Below, one piece after another: positions 54,771 to 64,000 of a DNA stretch of 64,000 bases (positions within the stretch are counted from its first letter, which is position 1; each line of letters starts with the position of its first letter). The position numbers were made by a program, and so were the translations under genes. The notes below the pieces were generated by a model. It was given only the letters and a program-made list of their open reading frames with translations. It was not told where the DNA came from and did not search any database. Origin of the DNA: Psychrobacter sp. PL19 (GTDB taxonomy: Bacteria; Pseudomonadota; Gammaproteobacteria; Pseudomonadales; Moraxellaceae); NCBI RefSeq assembly GCF_017875835.1, contig NZ_JAGING010000001.1, forward strand, positions 1,116,001 through 1,180,000. The letters are read 5' to 3'.

Positions 54771-55751
54771 ATGAGCCAGTCGAACCTTAAACACCCTTTG
54801 TCCAGTCGCTCCTTGAAGATCTTAGTTATCATGGACCCTATCGAGCAGGTAAATTATAAAAAAGACACCAGCTTAGCGATGATGTGGGCCGCTCAAGATC
54901 GTGGGCATCAGTTGGGTTATTGCCAAATTCATGACTTATGGCTTGATCGCGGTCAGTTGATGATAGATTCACAATTGGTAACCGTGCAGCGTGATCCTGA
55001 TAACTTCTATACGTTAGGCGATAAAGAGTCTGGTCCGGTTAGCGACTATGATGTGATCTTGATGCGTAAAGACCCACCGTTTGATATGCGCTTTGTTTAT
55101 GCCACCTATATGCTTGATCATGCTAAGGCAGCAGGTGTGCTAGTGGTCAATGACCCACAAGCCATTCGCGATTGTAATGAGAAGTTATTTGCCACTTGGT
55201 TTAGCGATTACATGAGCCCAACGATTGTGACCAGTAAACAAGCACATATTCGTAAGTTTATCGCTGAGCAGCAGGATGTCATTGTGAAGCCGCTAGATGG
55301 CATGGGCGGCACCGGTATTTTTCGTCTGACTGCTGATAGCCCTAACATTGGAGTAACGTTGGAGATATTGACCGAACTTGGAACCTTACCAATTATGGCG
55401 CAGCGTTATTTGCCAGAGATTAAAGAAGGTGATAAGCGCGTATTGATTGTTGATGGGGTGGTAGTTGATTACTCTTTAGCGCGTATTCCAACCAAGGGCG
55501 AGACCCGTGGTAATTTAGCAGTAGGCGGCAGCGGAGTAGCAATGCCGCTCACCGATATTGAACGCCAAGTGGCACAAGTAGTCGCGCCAATTGTTAAAGA
55601 AAAGGGGTTGATGTTCGTAGGATTAGACTTGATTGGCGGACGTATCACAGAAATTAATGTCACCAGTCCCACTTGTGTACGTGAGATTGATGACCAGTGT
55701 GGTACTGATATTGCGACCGACCTCATAGTAGCGATAGAAGGGCGCTGCTAA
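54771..55751 (+). CDS. gshB: Glutathione synthetase
   Basis: A 326-residue ATP-grasp enzyme joining gamma-glutamylcysteine and glycine. VIMDPIEQVNYKKDTSLAMMWAAQDRGH, MRKDPPFDMRFVYATYMLD, VNDPQAIRDCNEKLFATWF, VKPLDGMGGTGIFRL (ATP-grasp loop) and EINVTSPTCVREID are the family's diagnostic segments. Glutathione made here is the substrate carrier for the persulfide dioxygenase at 13.8 kb. It stands alone between pyrE and murG. Confidence 0.96.
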   Translation: MSQSNLKHPLSSRSLKILVIMDPIEQVNYKKDTSLAMMWAAQDRGHQLGYCQIHDLWLDRGQLMIDSQLVTVQRDPDNFYTLGDKESGPVSDYDVILMRKDPPFDMRFVYATYMLDHAKAAGVLVVNDPQAIRDCNEKLFATWFSDYMSPTIVTSKQAHIRKFIAEQQDVIVKPLDGMGGTGIFRLTADSPNIGVTLEILTELGTLPIMAQRYLPEIKEGDKRVLIVDGVVVDYSLARIPTKGETRGNLAVGGSGVAMPLTDIERQVAQVVAPIVKEKGLMFVGLDLIGGRITEINVTSPTCVREIDDQCGTDIATDLIVAIEGRC

Positions 55752-56033
55752 AGATACATGGCGATAAATAAGGAAATGTAAGGCTATCAGCGGTGAGTAT
55801 GAGAGGCTGCTTTTGTTGTCTGACAATACAGCCAGTTAATGAGCCTTTAATCCGTCATTAAGCCCATAAAATATTGTATATATTAGAATGAATTCCTCTA
55901 TACTATGCGGGCTTTTAATGAGCGGCTCTTCTGTTACTATAATAACTTTATTGAGTTAAATAACCGTATCGCTATAAATAATAATGACCAACAAATATAG
56001 CTGACAGACAAAAGATATGAAAGGTAGGTATTA

Positions 56034-57119
56034 ATGAAGACACCGCATATATTGATGATGGCCGCTGGTACGGGTGGGCACGTATTTCCAGCACTCGCAG
56101 TGGCCGAAGAGCTGACCCAGCGCGGTGCGGTCATTCATTGGCTTGGTACAGCAAACGGCATGGAAAATGGTTTAGTCGAACCAACCGGCTATACATTTCA
56201 TGCTATTGCTATGCAAGGTTTACGAGGTAAGGGCATAGGTCGACTACTCAAAATGCCAGTGACCTTATTATCAGCGGTTATGGCCGTCATCAAAATTATT
56301 CGCAGTAACCAGATTGATATGGTGGTGGGTTTTGGTGGTTATGTGACTGCGCCTGGCGGTATTGCTGCGCGTATGACGGGCACACCGCTGATTATTCATG
56401 AGCAGAATGCGATTGCGGGTATGAGCAATCGCTATTTGGCTAAAATTGCTACCAAGGTATTGCAGGCTTTTGAACATACCTTTGCCAACAGTCAGCGTGA
56501 TCGTAAACTTGAAACCGTTGGCAATCCAGTCCGTAATGCTATTACTGGAGTGGCCGCACCATCGGCTCGTTACGACATCATGAACCAATCGCCATTACGA
56601 CTACTGGTGGTTGGTGGCTCATTGGGTGCGCAAGTGCTAAATGACACCGTTCCTAAAGCATTGGCCTTGCTAGACCAGCCATTTGAAGTGACGCATCAAT
56701 GTGGGCGCAATAATGACGTGCAGACACAAGATGCTTATGATGGTGAAAATCTAAGCCAGCATAAAATCACCGTGCAGCCTTTTATCGATAATATGGCAGC
56801 CGCCTATAACTGGGCAGATATTATTGTCTGTCGCGCTGGCGCGTTGACCGTTACTGAAATTCAAAACGTTGGTATTGCCGCGATTTTTGTGCCGCTGCCA
56901 AGTGCGGTTGATGACCATCAAACTGCTAACGCTCGCACCCTAACATTATATGATGCGGCGATTTTATTACCGCAAACTGAGTTGACTCCTAAACGCTTAA
57001 GCGATGAGTTGGCAGCACTTGATAGAGGTAGCTGTTTAGATATGGCACAAAAAGGCCATGCGCTTGCCAATCGTAGCGCCACTCAGCAAGTTGCGGACCT
57101 TATTTGGCAAACGCTATAG
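56034..57119 (+). CDS. murG: UDP-N-acetylglucosamine--lipid I GlcNAc transferase MurG
   Basis: A 361-residue GT-B glycosyltransferase that makes lipid II at the inner membrane. MAAGTGGHVFPALAVAEELTQRG (about residues 9-31), VVGFGGYVTAPGGIAARMTG, LIIHEQNAIAGMSNRYLAK, GGSLGAQVLND and the donor-binding ICRAGALTVTEI-like segment (IVCRAGALTVTEI) are present. It begins a cluster with murC, ddl, ftsQ, ftsA and ftsZ, though with gaps of 90 to 500 bp between genes, so internal promoters are likely. Confidence 0.96.
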   Translation: MKTPHILMMAAGTGGHVFPALAVAEELTQRGAVIHWLGTANGMENGLVEPTGYTFHAIAMQGLRGKGIGRLLKMPVTLLSAVMAVIKIIRSNQIDMVVGFGGYVTAPGGIAARMTGTPLIIHEQNAIAGMSNRYLAKIATKVLQAFEHTFANSQRDRKLETVGNPVRNAITGVAAPSARYDIMNQSPLRLLVVGGSLGAQVLNDTVPKALALLDQPFEVTHQCGRNNDVQTQDAYDGENLSQHKITVQPFIDNMAAAYNWADIIVCRAGALTVTEIQNVGIAAIFVPLPSAVDDHQTANARTLTLYDAAILLPQTELTPKRLSDELAALDRGSCLDMAQKGHALANRSATQQVADLIWQTL

Positions 57120-57210
57120 CGCCATAGCTTGTGCCGTTATAAATGCTGTTTTCACTTGTTCATATTACATTTATGGGCATCTTATTAGCCCTTAATAAAG
57201 AGAAATTCTT

Positions 57211-58683
57211 ATGTCCTCAACCGCTTCTGCTAGACCTTTATCTAATGCACCAACTAACAATGCTTTGCCTAAACGTCTGATTGAAATTCCAGAGATGCGC
57301 CGGATTCAGCATTTACATTTTGTGGGTATTGGTGGTTCAGGGATGTGCGGTATTGCTGAGGTGATGAATAATCAAGGTTATCAAGTTAGTGGTTCAGACA
57401 TTACCGCAAGCCCAGTGACTCAGCGTTTGCAGGATATTGGCATAGAGATATTTATTGGTCATGATTCCAAAAACATTGCCAATGCCGATGTGGTGGTAGT
57501 GTCATCCGCAATTGATCGCAGTAACCCAGAAATCGAAGCAGCACTCAAAGCCCGTTTGCCGGTAGTGCGCCGCGCTGATATGCTTGGTGAGCTGATGCGT
57601 TATCGTCATGGTATCGCGGTTGCAGGTGCTCATGGCAAGACGACGACCACCAGTTTGCTAACGACTATGCTTGAAGAAGGGCAGTTAGATCCAACCTATG
57701 TGATTGGTGGTAAGCTTAATTCATCCGGCAAAAACGCAGCGCTGGGCAGCAGTCGTTTTTTGGTGGCAGAAGCAGATGAGTCCGATGCGTCATTTTTATC
57801 GTTACATCCGATGGCAGCAATTGTGACCAATATCGACCAAGACCATATGGAAACTTATGGCAATAGCTTTGAAAAGCTAAAAGCTGCGTATATTCAGTTT
57901 TTACAAAACATGCCGTTTTATGGTCTCGCCGTCGTTTGTGGTGATGATCCTGAACTGTATGCAATGATTGATGATATTGGTCGTCCGGTATTGACCTTTG
58001 GGCTTGAGACTTACAACGATGTACAAGCGATTGATGTGGTTAGCGAAGGCACCAAAACCCACTTTACCGTCTTGCGTCGCGACCACGAGCCATTAGCACT
58101 TACGATGAATATTCCTGGTATTCATAACGTTTATAATGCACTGGCAGCTATCACCATGGCAACCGACGAGGGTGTCGACGATGAGGCCATTAAGCGCGCG
58201 CTACAAAAGTTTGAGGGCGTGGGTCGTCGCTTTGAGCAGCATGATGCGGTGGCCATTGATGATGGTGATGTACTGTTAGTTGATGATTATGGCCATCATC
58301 CTAGAGAAGTTGATGCGACCATCAAAGCGGCGCGTCAAAGTTTCCCCGACCGCCGTTTGGTTATGCTGTTTCAGCCGCACCGCTATAGCCGTACTCGCGA
58401 CTGCTTCGATGATTTTGTCGAAGTGCTGTCAAGTGTCGATGAGCTATTATTGTTAGACGTCTATTCAGCTGGTGAGAGCCCGATTGCTGGTGCAGATACC
58501 AAGTCACTGGCACGCAGTATTCGCTTGCGAGGCTCAGTTGAACCTACGGTCATTGATAAAAGTAATATTGCGCCAGTTATGCAGCGGCTATTAAAAGCGA
58601 ATGACCTGCTTCTCACTCAGGGAGCGGGTAATATAGGTCAAATTGCGCTGGAATTAGTCGCTAACAACTTATATCTCAAATAA
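57211..58683 (+). CDS. murC: UDP-N-acetylmuramate--L-alanine ligase
   Basis: A 490-residue Mur ligase adding L-alanine to UDP-MurNAc. The Rossmann segment [17 protein letters not shown], the P-loop [25 protein letters not shown] and [20 protein letters not shown] are all in order. The first 30 residues are a low-complexity extension. Followed after 230 bp by ddl. Confidence 0.97.
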   Translation: MSSTASARPLSNAPTNNALPKRLIEIPEMRRIQHLHFVGIGGSGMCGIAEVMNNQGYQVSGSDITASPVTQRLQDIGIEIFIGHDSKNIANADVVVVSSAIDRSNPEIEAALKARLPVVRRADMLGELMRYRHGIAVAGAHGKTTTTSLLTTMLEEGQLDPTYVIGGKLNSSGKNAALGSSRFLVAEADESDASFLSLHPMAAIVTNIDQDHMETYGNSFEKLKAAYIQFLQNMPFYGLAVVCGDDPELYAMIDDIGRPVLTFGLETYNDVQAIDVVSEGTKTHFTVLRRDHEPLALTMNIPGIHNVYNALAAITMATDEGVDDEAIKRALQKFEGVGRRFEQHDAVAIDDGDVLLVDDYGHHPREVDATIKAARQSFPDRRLVMLFQPHRYSRTRDCFDDFVEVLSSVDELLLLDVYSAGESPIAGADTKSLARSIRLRGSVEPTVIDKSNIAPVMQRLLKANDLLLTQGAGNIGQIALELVANNLYLK

Positions 58684-58913
58684 CACCAATCCCAAAAAAT
58701 GAGCCGGTATTTTTAGACTCGTTAAGCCTACTCATGTAGTGCTGACGCCGGTCTTCCTCGTTGTCTCCGTTTTTTTGGAAGGTTATCACTGCTTATAGAT
58801 TTTTACTTATTGCAGCGTGTTATCTACCATGAAGTTATTCATTACTTGATAACATGACGCCTATTAACAAGGTGTTAAGCCAAGTATCAATAAAAATATT
58901 AGGAACTATCGTC

Positions 58914-60020
58914 ATGACTAGCAACGCCAGTAATAATACTCATATCGACAATTTCAATGAGACTATTAATAACAATCAAGATTTGGACACGGTTAATATT
59001 ATTAATCCAGAACCGGCATTGGCCGCTGCTGCTCAAACTGAACAGAATAATAATAAAATAATCAGCGACCAGAATGTGGAAGATACCATACTAGCGTCGG
59101 CCACAGCGTTAGACGCCAGCGTGTTTGGTAAGGTAGCGGTCATTTATGGTGGTAATAGCAATGAGCGTAGCGTCTCCTTAGATAGTGGGGCAGCGGTATT
59201 ACAGGCGCTACAAAACCAAGGTATTAACGCCACGCATTATGATCCTAAATATCAAGATATTACCGAGCTGCGCGGTTACGATCGGGTATTTAATGTGTTA
59301 CATGGGCGCGGCGGTGAAGACGGCCTGCTACAAGGGGTGTTGCAATGGTTGGGTATTCCGCAGACAGGCTCAGGTATTTTGGCATCAGCGCTTAGTATGG
59401 ATAAAGTACGTACCAAGCAGTTGTGGCAAGGTTGCGGCTTATCGACTGCGCCGTTTTCCTTGCTTACCGCCGACACTGACTGGCAGCAAGTGGTTAATAT
59501 GTTGGGGCTGCCATTAATTATTAAACCAGTACACGAGGGTTCAAGTATCGGTATGACTAAGGTTAATCACCTTGATGAGCTCCCCGCAGCTTACGCAACC
59601 GCTGTTCAATGCGGTGATGCGGTGATGGCTGAGCGCTGGATTACTGGGCGCGAATTTACCATCGTTATAGTTGATGACGAAGCTTATCCGGTTATTCGTC
59701 TGGAACCGGCTGATATTACCAACTTTTATGATTTTGAAGCAAAATATAATCGTGATGATACTAGCTATTATATTCCTTGCGGTTTAAGCGCTGCTGAAGA
59801 AAATCATTTACAAGAACTGAGTCTTTCGGCCTTCCGTGCTGTTGACGCGAAGGGTTGGGGACGGGTCGACGCCATGCAAGATGCAACCGGCAATTTTTGG
59901 CTGCTAGAAATCAATACGGTGCCGGGTATGACCAGCCACAGTCTAGTGCCTATGGCCGCCAAGGCTCGGGGTATGGATTTTGATACCCTTTGCGTTCATA
60001 TCTTAGCGCAGACCCTGTAA
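58914..60020 (+). CDS. ddl: D-alanine--D-alanine ligase
   Basis: A 368-residue ATP-grasp ligase making the D-Ala-D-Ala dipeptide. VAVIYGGNSNERSVSLDSG, HGRGGEDGLLQGVLQWLGIPQTGSG, LIIKPVHEGSSIGMTK, GREFTIVIVDDEAYPVIRLEP and EINTVPGMTSHSLVPMAAKARGM are the family hallmarks. The first 60 residues (Asn/Thr/Asp-rich) precede the normal start of the domain. The ATG at 58914 is preferred because AGGA lies about 10 bases upstream; a farther in-frame ATG at 58854 exists. The following gap to ftsQ is unusually long. Confidence 0.95.
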   Translation: MTSNASNNTHIDNFNETINNNQDLDTVNIINPEPALAAAAQTEQNNNKIISDQNVEDTILASATALDASVFGKVAVIYGGNSNERSVSLDSGAAVLQALQNQGINATHYDPKYQDITELRGYDRVFNVLHGRGGEDGLLQGVLQWLGIPQTGSGILASALSMDKVRTKQLWQGCGLSTAPFSLLTADTDWQQVVNMLGLPLIIKPVHEGSSIGMTKVNHLDELPAAYATAVQCGDAVMAERWITGREFTIVIVDDEAYPVIRLEPADITNFYDFEAKYNRDDTSYYIPCGLSAAEENHLQELSLSAFRAVDAKGWGRVDAMQDATGNFWLLEINTVPGMTSHSLVPMAAKARGMDFDTLCVHILAQTL

Positions 60021-60522
60021 TAAGCTCACTTATTTACCGTACTGAATTCATTAGATTTGTGGCTATGACCGTATTTAGACAGCACAAAATACGGTAGAAT
60101 ACTGATAAGATCAGTATTATGAGAACCAATGATAAAGGCTTAAAAACTGGTTTTTCTATGAACCAAAATGGCCTTTAATGTATAGCAAGCCCTGCTGCAG
60201 CATAGCGTCATGTAAACTTGTGTAAATTCGTTAGTGATAGTAGGGGTTAGGCTATTGTTTGACCACAAAATACGTTAATATTGCAAGTAGTAGTCTAATA
60301 TGACGATATTTGTATCGATTTATAAGCCTTTCTTATAAGACGGTATGCAGGAAATGACAATCACCCCCGTTTCTCAGATTAACTGACTTACTGTACGATA
60401 TTAGGTCATAAACGATTAAATAAAAAATAGTAGCACGATAATAGCGTCTGGCAAAAATAAGCAGACAGACACAAGCAGACAGCCTCTATTAGATACAGGC
60501 AAATATAGGAATGAAGGTCATT
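60021..60522. other. Long intergenic gap between ddl and ftsQ with two adjacent hairpins
   Basis: About 500 bp without a gene, where most relatives have ddl and ftsQ abutting. Two consecutive perfect inverted repeats lie at 60068-60095 (ACCGTATTT / AAATACGGT) and 60098-60118 (AATACTGAT / ATCAGTATT). No T-run follows either. Confidence 0.65.
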
Positions 60523-61332
60523 ATGGCTCAAACTGTCAACGACGTAACTGACTTGATGAGTGATAAGAGCCGTCGTTCGAAAGCCAGTTCCCCAATACCA
60601 ACTGCCATTAAATACTTCTTTATGATGTTGATGTTGGCAATGTTGTTATTAATATTAACGATGGGCGGTAAAGCGTTACGTGATGCACCTCCTGCTGCTA
60701 TCCATGTCAGCACTCAAGGACTGACCTCTGTACAATATCAGGCGCTACAAAAGGTCATGAGCCAGCAGAAAGTCAGTAGCTTTTTTACCTCTGATTTACA
60801 AGTGCTAAGAGACATTACTATTAGTCTTGCTTGGGTCGACCAGGTTAGTATAACCCGTGATTGGCAGCGTGGAATAGTGGTGAACGCTTTACCAAAGCAG
60901 GCAGTCGCTAATTTTGGTACCGAGCGTTTGGTCGATGCTAAAGGAGCCGTATTTGTACCTGCAGACAGCCGAGAGCTGACGCAAGATAAGTTTGCCACGT
61001 TACAAGGTGAGATGACGCAAGCACCGGTTATCATGCAGCAAATGCAGCAAATCAATGGCTGGTACGCACCACTTAATATGCGGGTTGAAGATATTATTTT
61101 ATCACCCCGGATGACCTGGTTGATTCGCTTTGATAATGGGCTTCGTGTTATTGTTGATAATGAAAACACGGCCCAGAAATTGCTAAGCTTAAGTCAGCTA
61201 CTCGGTAATCAATTAAGTGCCCGCCGTGATAATATACAATCGATAGACTTACGCTATAAAAACGGCTTTACTATTGCGTGGAATGTCGAAGAGTTACCAG
61301 CAGAAACATCCAATGAGCCGCCAGCACTATAG
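60523..61332 (+). CDS. ftsQ: Cell division protein FtsQ
   Basis: A 269-residue bitopic membrane protein of the divisome. A short cytoplasmic segment is followed by one membrane helix (about residues 27-47) and a periplasmic part with a POTRA-like stretch (LQVLRDITISLAWVDQVSITRDWQRGIVV) and the conserved W..PLNMRVEDIILSPRMTWLIRFDNGLRV. The ATG at 60523 has AAGG 7 bases upstream; one at 60511 sits too close to its ribosome site. Placed between ddl and ftsA as in other genomes. Confidence 0.93.
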   Translation: MAQTVNDVTDLMSDKSRRSKASSPIPTAIKYFFMMLMLAMLLLILTMGGKALRDAPPAAIHVSTQGLTSVQYQALQKVMSQQKVSSFFTSDLQVLRDITISLAWVDQVSITRDWQRGIVVNALPKQAVANFGTERLVDAKGAVFVPADSRELTQDKFATLQGEMTQAPVIMQQMQQINGWYAPLNMRVEDIILSPRMTWLIRFDNGLRVIVDNENTAQKLLSLSQLLGNQLSARRDNIQSIDLRYKNGFTIAWNVEELPAETSNEPPAL

Positions 61333-61455
61333 TTTATTTTGATAATTTAATATAAAAATTTAGCGTATAACATTACCGCGTTCTTATAGCGTTTTTTTAA
61401 TAATTTAATAGGGGTGCTATTTAATCCTTTATTTAGTGATAATTTGTTTGGTAAC

Positions 61456-62748
61456 ATGAAAAATACTGAAAATCTGGTTGTTGTTCATTTAAGTGCCACG
61501 GCAGTTCATGTGGTTATTGGTAGCGTTGTCTCTGCAAAAGACATCCGTATTATGGGTGTTGGACGAGTTAAAAATAGTGACTTTTACCAAGGTCAAATCA
61601 AACATCGCGAACGTTTGCAAAGTGCGATTAGGCAAGCTATTCAAGAGGCGGAAGATACAGCGAACTGTCGAGTGCATAGCGTATGGTTGACCATAGCAAC
61701 GCCTGAATTGTCTAGCAAAAATAGCGCGGGTCATGTCGACGTAGAGGATGAGGTAGTCCGTGCTCAAGACATGGTTCAGGCTTTAGCCAATGCCAAATCG
61801 CAAGACTTACCCTCTAATTACTACTTGATGCATTGCTGTCAGCAGGGTATTTATATCGACGATCAAGAATTCATCGTCGATGATGCGATTGAAATGGTAG
61901 CGCATAACATCACCGTAATGTATCACATGATGATGTTGCCCGTCGTTAGTCGTCAAAATATCCAAAAACTATTACAAAGCTGCGATGTCGGAATCGATCA
62001 TATCGTTTTTGATGCGGTAACTAGCGCTGAGTATAGTCTTATGGCAGAGGAACGTCAGCAGGGTGTTTGCTTAGTGGATATTGGCGCTAGTAGCACCAGT
62101 ATTTGTGTCTATAAAGAGAACAAACTGATATTCACCCACTGTGTAGCGATGGGCAGCCATGAAGTGACGATGGATATCTCAGCGGATATTGGTATATCGA
62201 TGATAGAAGCTGAGAAACTCAAAAAGTCTCATGGCACCGTTGATGTGCATAGCCTAGATCCTAGCGCATTTTTTGTCTTTAAACCCCAAGGTTTAAGCGA
62301 CGAAATCAATGTTAATGTGTATAACCTAGCAAGAATCATTGAAGCGCGTTATATCAGTATTTTCACTGAGGTCGCCCGTCAACTGCACGAGGCCGATCTA
62401 CTGGGTTACATTAATCGTGGCATCGTACTTACAGGTGGCGGTAGCACCATTAAAGGCATGGTACCGTTTGCCAAAAAACTGCTTAAGATGCCTATAGTAT
62501 TGACGAATACTCACCCTGATATCAGTGCTTATAACCATTTTGATAATGACGAATCGTTTAAGCAGCTTAACACTCAAGTTAACGACCGTGCCTATTATAC
62601 GGCTTTTGGTACGTTACTATATAGTCAAAGCGAGCAGTTCAGGCATAGCGAACAAAGCGAGCCTGAAGCCATTCAAAAAAGTAGAGTAAAAAATGTGTTT
62701 CAAGGTGCTGGGCAGCGCTTTACGCGTGTGCTCAAAAAAATACTGTAA
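61456..62748 (+). CDS. ftsA: Cell division protein FtsA
   Basis: A 430-residue actin-like protein linking FtsZ to the membrane. The phosphate-2 motif VCLVDIGASSTSICVY and the adenosine motif GIVLTGGGSTIKGMV are intact, and the C-terminal amphipathic helix (VFQGAGQRFTRVLKKIL) that binds membrane is present. The first phosphate motif, usually G-x-D-I-G-T, reads VVHLSATAVHVVIG. The start is uncertain: an ATG at 61456 without a good ribosome site, or a GTG at 61414. ftsZ follows after 248 bp. Confidence 0.93.
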   Translation: MKNTENLVVVHLSATAVHVVIGSVVSAKDIRIMGVGRVKNSDFYQGQIKHRERLQSAIRQAIQEAEDTANCRVHSVWLTIATPELSSKNSAGHVDVEDEVVRAQDMVQALANAKSQDLPSNYYLMHCCQQGIYIDDQEFIVDDAIEMVAHNITVMYHMMMLPVVSRQNIQKLLQSCDVGIDHIVFDAVTSAEYSLMAEERQQGVCLVDIGASSTSICVYKENKLIFTHCVAMGSHEVTMDISADIGISMIEAEKLKKSHGTVDVHSLDPSAFFVFKPQGLSDEINVNVYNLARIIEARYISIFTEVARQLHEADLLGYINRGIVLTGGGSTIKGMVPFAKKLLKMPIVLTNTHPDISAYNHFDNDESFKQLNTQVNDRAYYTAFGTLLYSQSEQFRHSEQSEPEAIQKSRVKNVFQGAGQRFTRVLKKIL

Positions 62749-62996
62749 AAATATCTCAAAAAATGTATTGATAGTCAACGCACATACTTTATAAAATGCG
62801 CTCATGTTATAGCATTTGGACTCTAAAGTAATGTTACAAGCAACAATAACACATTCATATTTAGGTCTAAAATATACTGCTTAGGCCGAAACCTTATTTT
62901 TTTTAAACACTTTTATATAGTAAGTCGATAGTACGCCATGCGAGTCCGTTACCACGTATCAATCATCACGCTATCTGCAACTGGAGAACCTTTTTT

Positions 62997-64000
62997 ATGT
63001 CAAAATATACTATGCCAGATGACAATCAACCTCTAAACAACGGTCAAGCTCGCTTCATCGTATTTGGTGTCGGCGGCGGCGGCGGTAATGCGGTTGAACA
63101 CATGGTACAACAAGGTATTAAAGGCGTGACATTCGTCTGTGCCAATACTGACAAACAAGCCCTTGATCGTCTAACAGCGCCGCATAAATTACAATTAGGT
63201 GCAAAGAGTAATCGTGGTTTGGGTGCCGGTGCCAATCCAGAAGTGGGACGTGAGTCCGCCGAAAGCGAAGAAGAAGCTATCCGCGGCTTACTGGAAAATG
63301 CAGATATGGTCTTTATTACTGCCGGAATGGGTGGTGGTACCGGTACCGGTGCTGCTCCTGTGGTTGCGCGTATCGCTAAAGAGATGGAAGTATTGACTGT
63401 CGCAGTAGTGACCACGCCATTTAAATTTGAAGGTGGCAAACGCATTAAAGCGGCGAAGGCTGGTATTGAGCAACTGACTAACTTTGTTGACTCTATTATC
63501 ACTATCCCGAATGACAAGCTAATGAGTGTCTACGGCAATCTATCAATGCAAGATGCCTTTAAAAAAGCAGATGATGTCCTCATGCATGCCGTGCAAGGTA
63601 TTGCCGAAACTATCGCTCGTTCAGGTCTGGTGAATATTGACTTCAACGATATTCGTACCGCGATGACGGCTAAAGGGCATGCGATGATGGGTATTGGCCG
63701 TGCGAGTGGTGACGATCGCGCACGTGAAGCGACTGAAAAAGCTATCAAGTCACCATTACTTGATGACCTGCGTTTAGAGAATGCCAAAGGTCTGTTGGTT
63801 AACGTCATCTCTTCACAAAGTTTGTCGTTAGATGAGTTCAGTAAAATTAGTGAAATCGTTGAAGGTATTACTGATACTGATGATGCTAATATTTTCTATG
63901 GCTCAGTGGTTGATGAAGATATGGGTGATGAGTTACACGTTACTGTTATTGCTACAGGTTTGACCTTAGATGAATATGCAGAACCTGAGGCCCCGCAGCC
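62997..64000 (+). CDS. ftsZ: Cell division protein FtsZ (3' end outside window)
   Basis: The first 334 codons of a tubulin-like GTPase that builds the division ring. IVFGVGGGGGNAVEHMV, CANTDKQAL, the GTP-binding tubulin motif MGGGTGTGAAPVVA and the synergy-loop region NIDFNDIRTAMTAKGHAMMG are all present. The ATG at 62997 follows TGGAGAAC. The frame is still open at base 64000, in the acidic linker after the core, so only the C-terminal tail is missing. Confidence 0.97.
   Translation, partial: MSKYTMPDDNQPLNNGQARFIVFGVGGGGGNAVEHMVQQGIKGVTFVCANTDKQALDRLTAPHKLQLGAKSNRGLGAGANPEVGRESAESEEEAIRGLLENADMVFITAGMGGGTGTGAAPVVARIAKEMEVLTVAVVTTPFKFEGGKRIKAAKAGIEQLTNFVDSIITIPNDKLMSVYGNLSMQDAFKKADDVLMHAVQGIAETIARSGLVNIDFNDIRTAMTAKGHAMMGIGRASGDDRAREATEKAIKSPLLDDLRLENAKGLLVNVISSQSLSLDEFSKISEIVEGITDTDDANIFYGSVVDEDMGDELHVTVIATGLTLDEYAEPEAPQ

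Overview
The window looks like chromosome of a Psychrobacter-like gammaproteobacterium (Moraxellaceae). This is inferred from the protein families, the moderate-to-low GC, many Asn/Asp/Ser-rich spacers in otherwise standard proteins, short tandem repeats between genes, and the order murG-murC-ddl-ftsQ-ftsA-ftsZ with pyrE and gshB nearby. No phage, plasmid, CRISPR array or rRNA operon was seen. There is one tRNA, tRNA-Gly(GCC).

Layout. Positions 1-3.7 kb hold the end of an imelysin/DUF1513 pair of probable iron-related envelope proteins and a YgjP-type metallopeptidase. Positions 3.8-9.0 kb hold a TPMT-like methyltransferase and the peroxide-defence genes oxyR, ahpC and ahpF, with a ydcH-like gene between ahpC and ahpF. 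Positions 9.1-16.4 kb form a probable sulfide/persulfide locus: BASS transporter, two DUF442 proteins, SulP transporter, a BigR/SqrR-type ArsR regulator, persulfide dioxygenase, DUF2892 membrane protein, methyltransferase and thioredoxin 2. Positions 16.5-24.9 kb hold a small lipoprotein, SirB-like, BolA, an M48 lipoprotein peptidase, tRNA-Gly, an SDR, an Mpo1-like protein, PnuC plus NadR (NAD salvage) and PspC. Positions 25.4-31.1 kb carry glyQS, zapA with a coiled-coil partner, and a ygfB-like gene.

The clearest accessory feature is at 31169-33286. An aliphatic formamidase gene (amiF) with a Gram-positive-looking ribosome site sits between two decayed, directly repeated ISL3-family insertion-sequence relics. 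The whole unit is flanked by a perfect 8-bp direct repeat, so it reads as a compound transposon made of two internally deleted ISs. It sits 40 bp downstream of the ygfB stop.

Positions 33.4-44.2 kb continue with a nucleoside deaminase, argE, a LysE exporter, miaB, slt, a ribonuclease-T2-like protein without its catalytic histidines, mdh and a DUF2789 protein. Positions 44.3-52.7 kb hold ribF, a GNAT, a lipoprotein, murJ, ampD, a DUF4105 protein with a probable outer-membrane barrel end, and an epimerase-like protein. From 52.9 kb come an unknown protein, pyrE, gshB and then the division and wall cluster, which runs off the right edge inside ftsZ.

Repeats: a 138-bp dispersed element is present three times (two copies flank miaB in opposite orientation), an 82-bp MITE-like element once, and at least five intergenic arrays of 13-16-bp units. 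All calls come from reading the sequence; no database search was run, so family names rest on recognised motifs.
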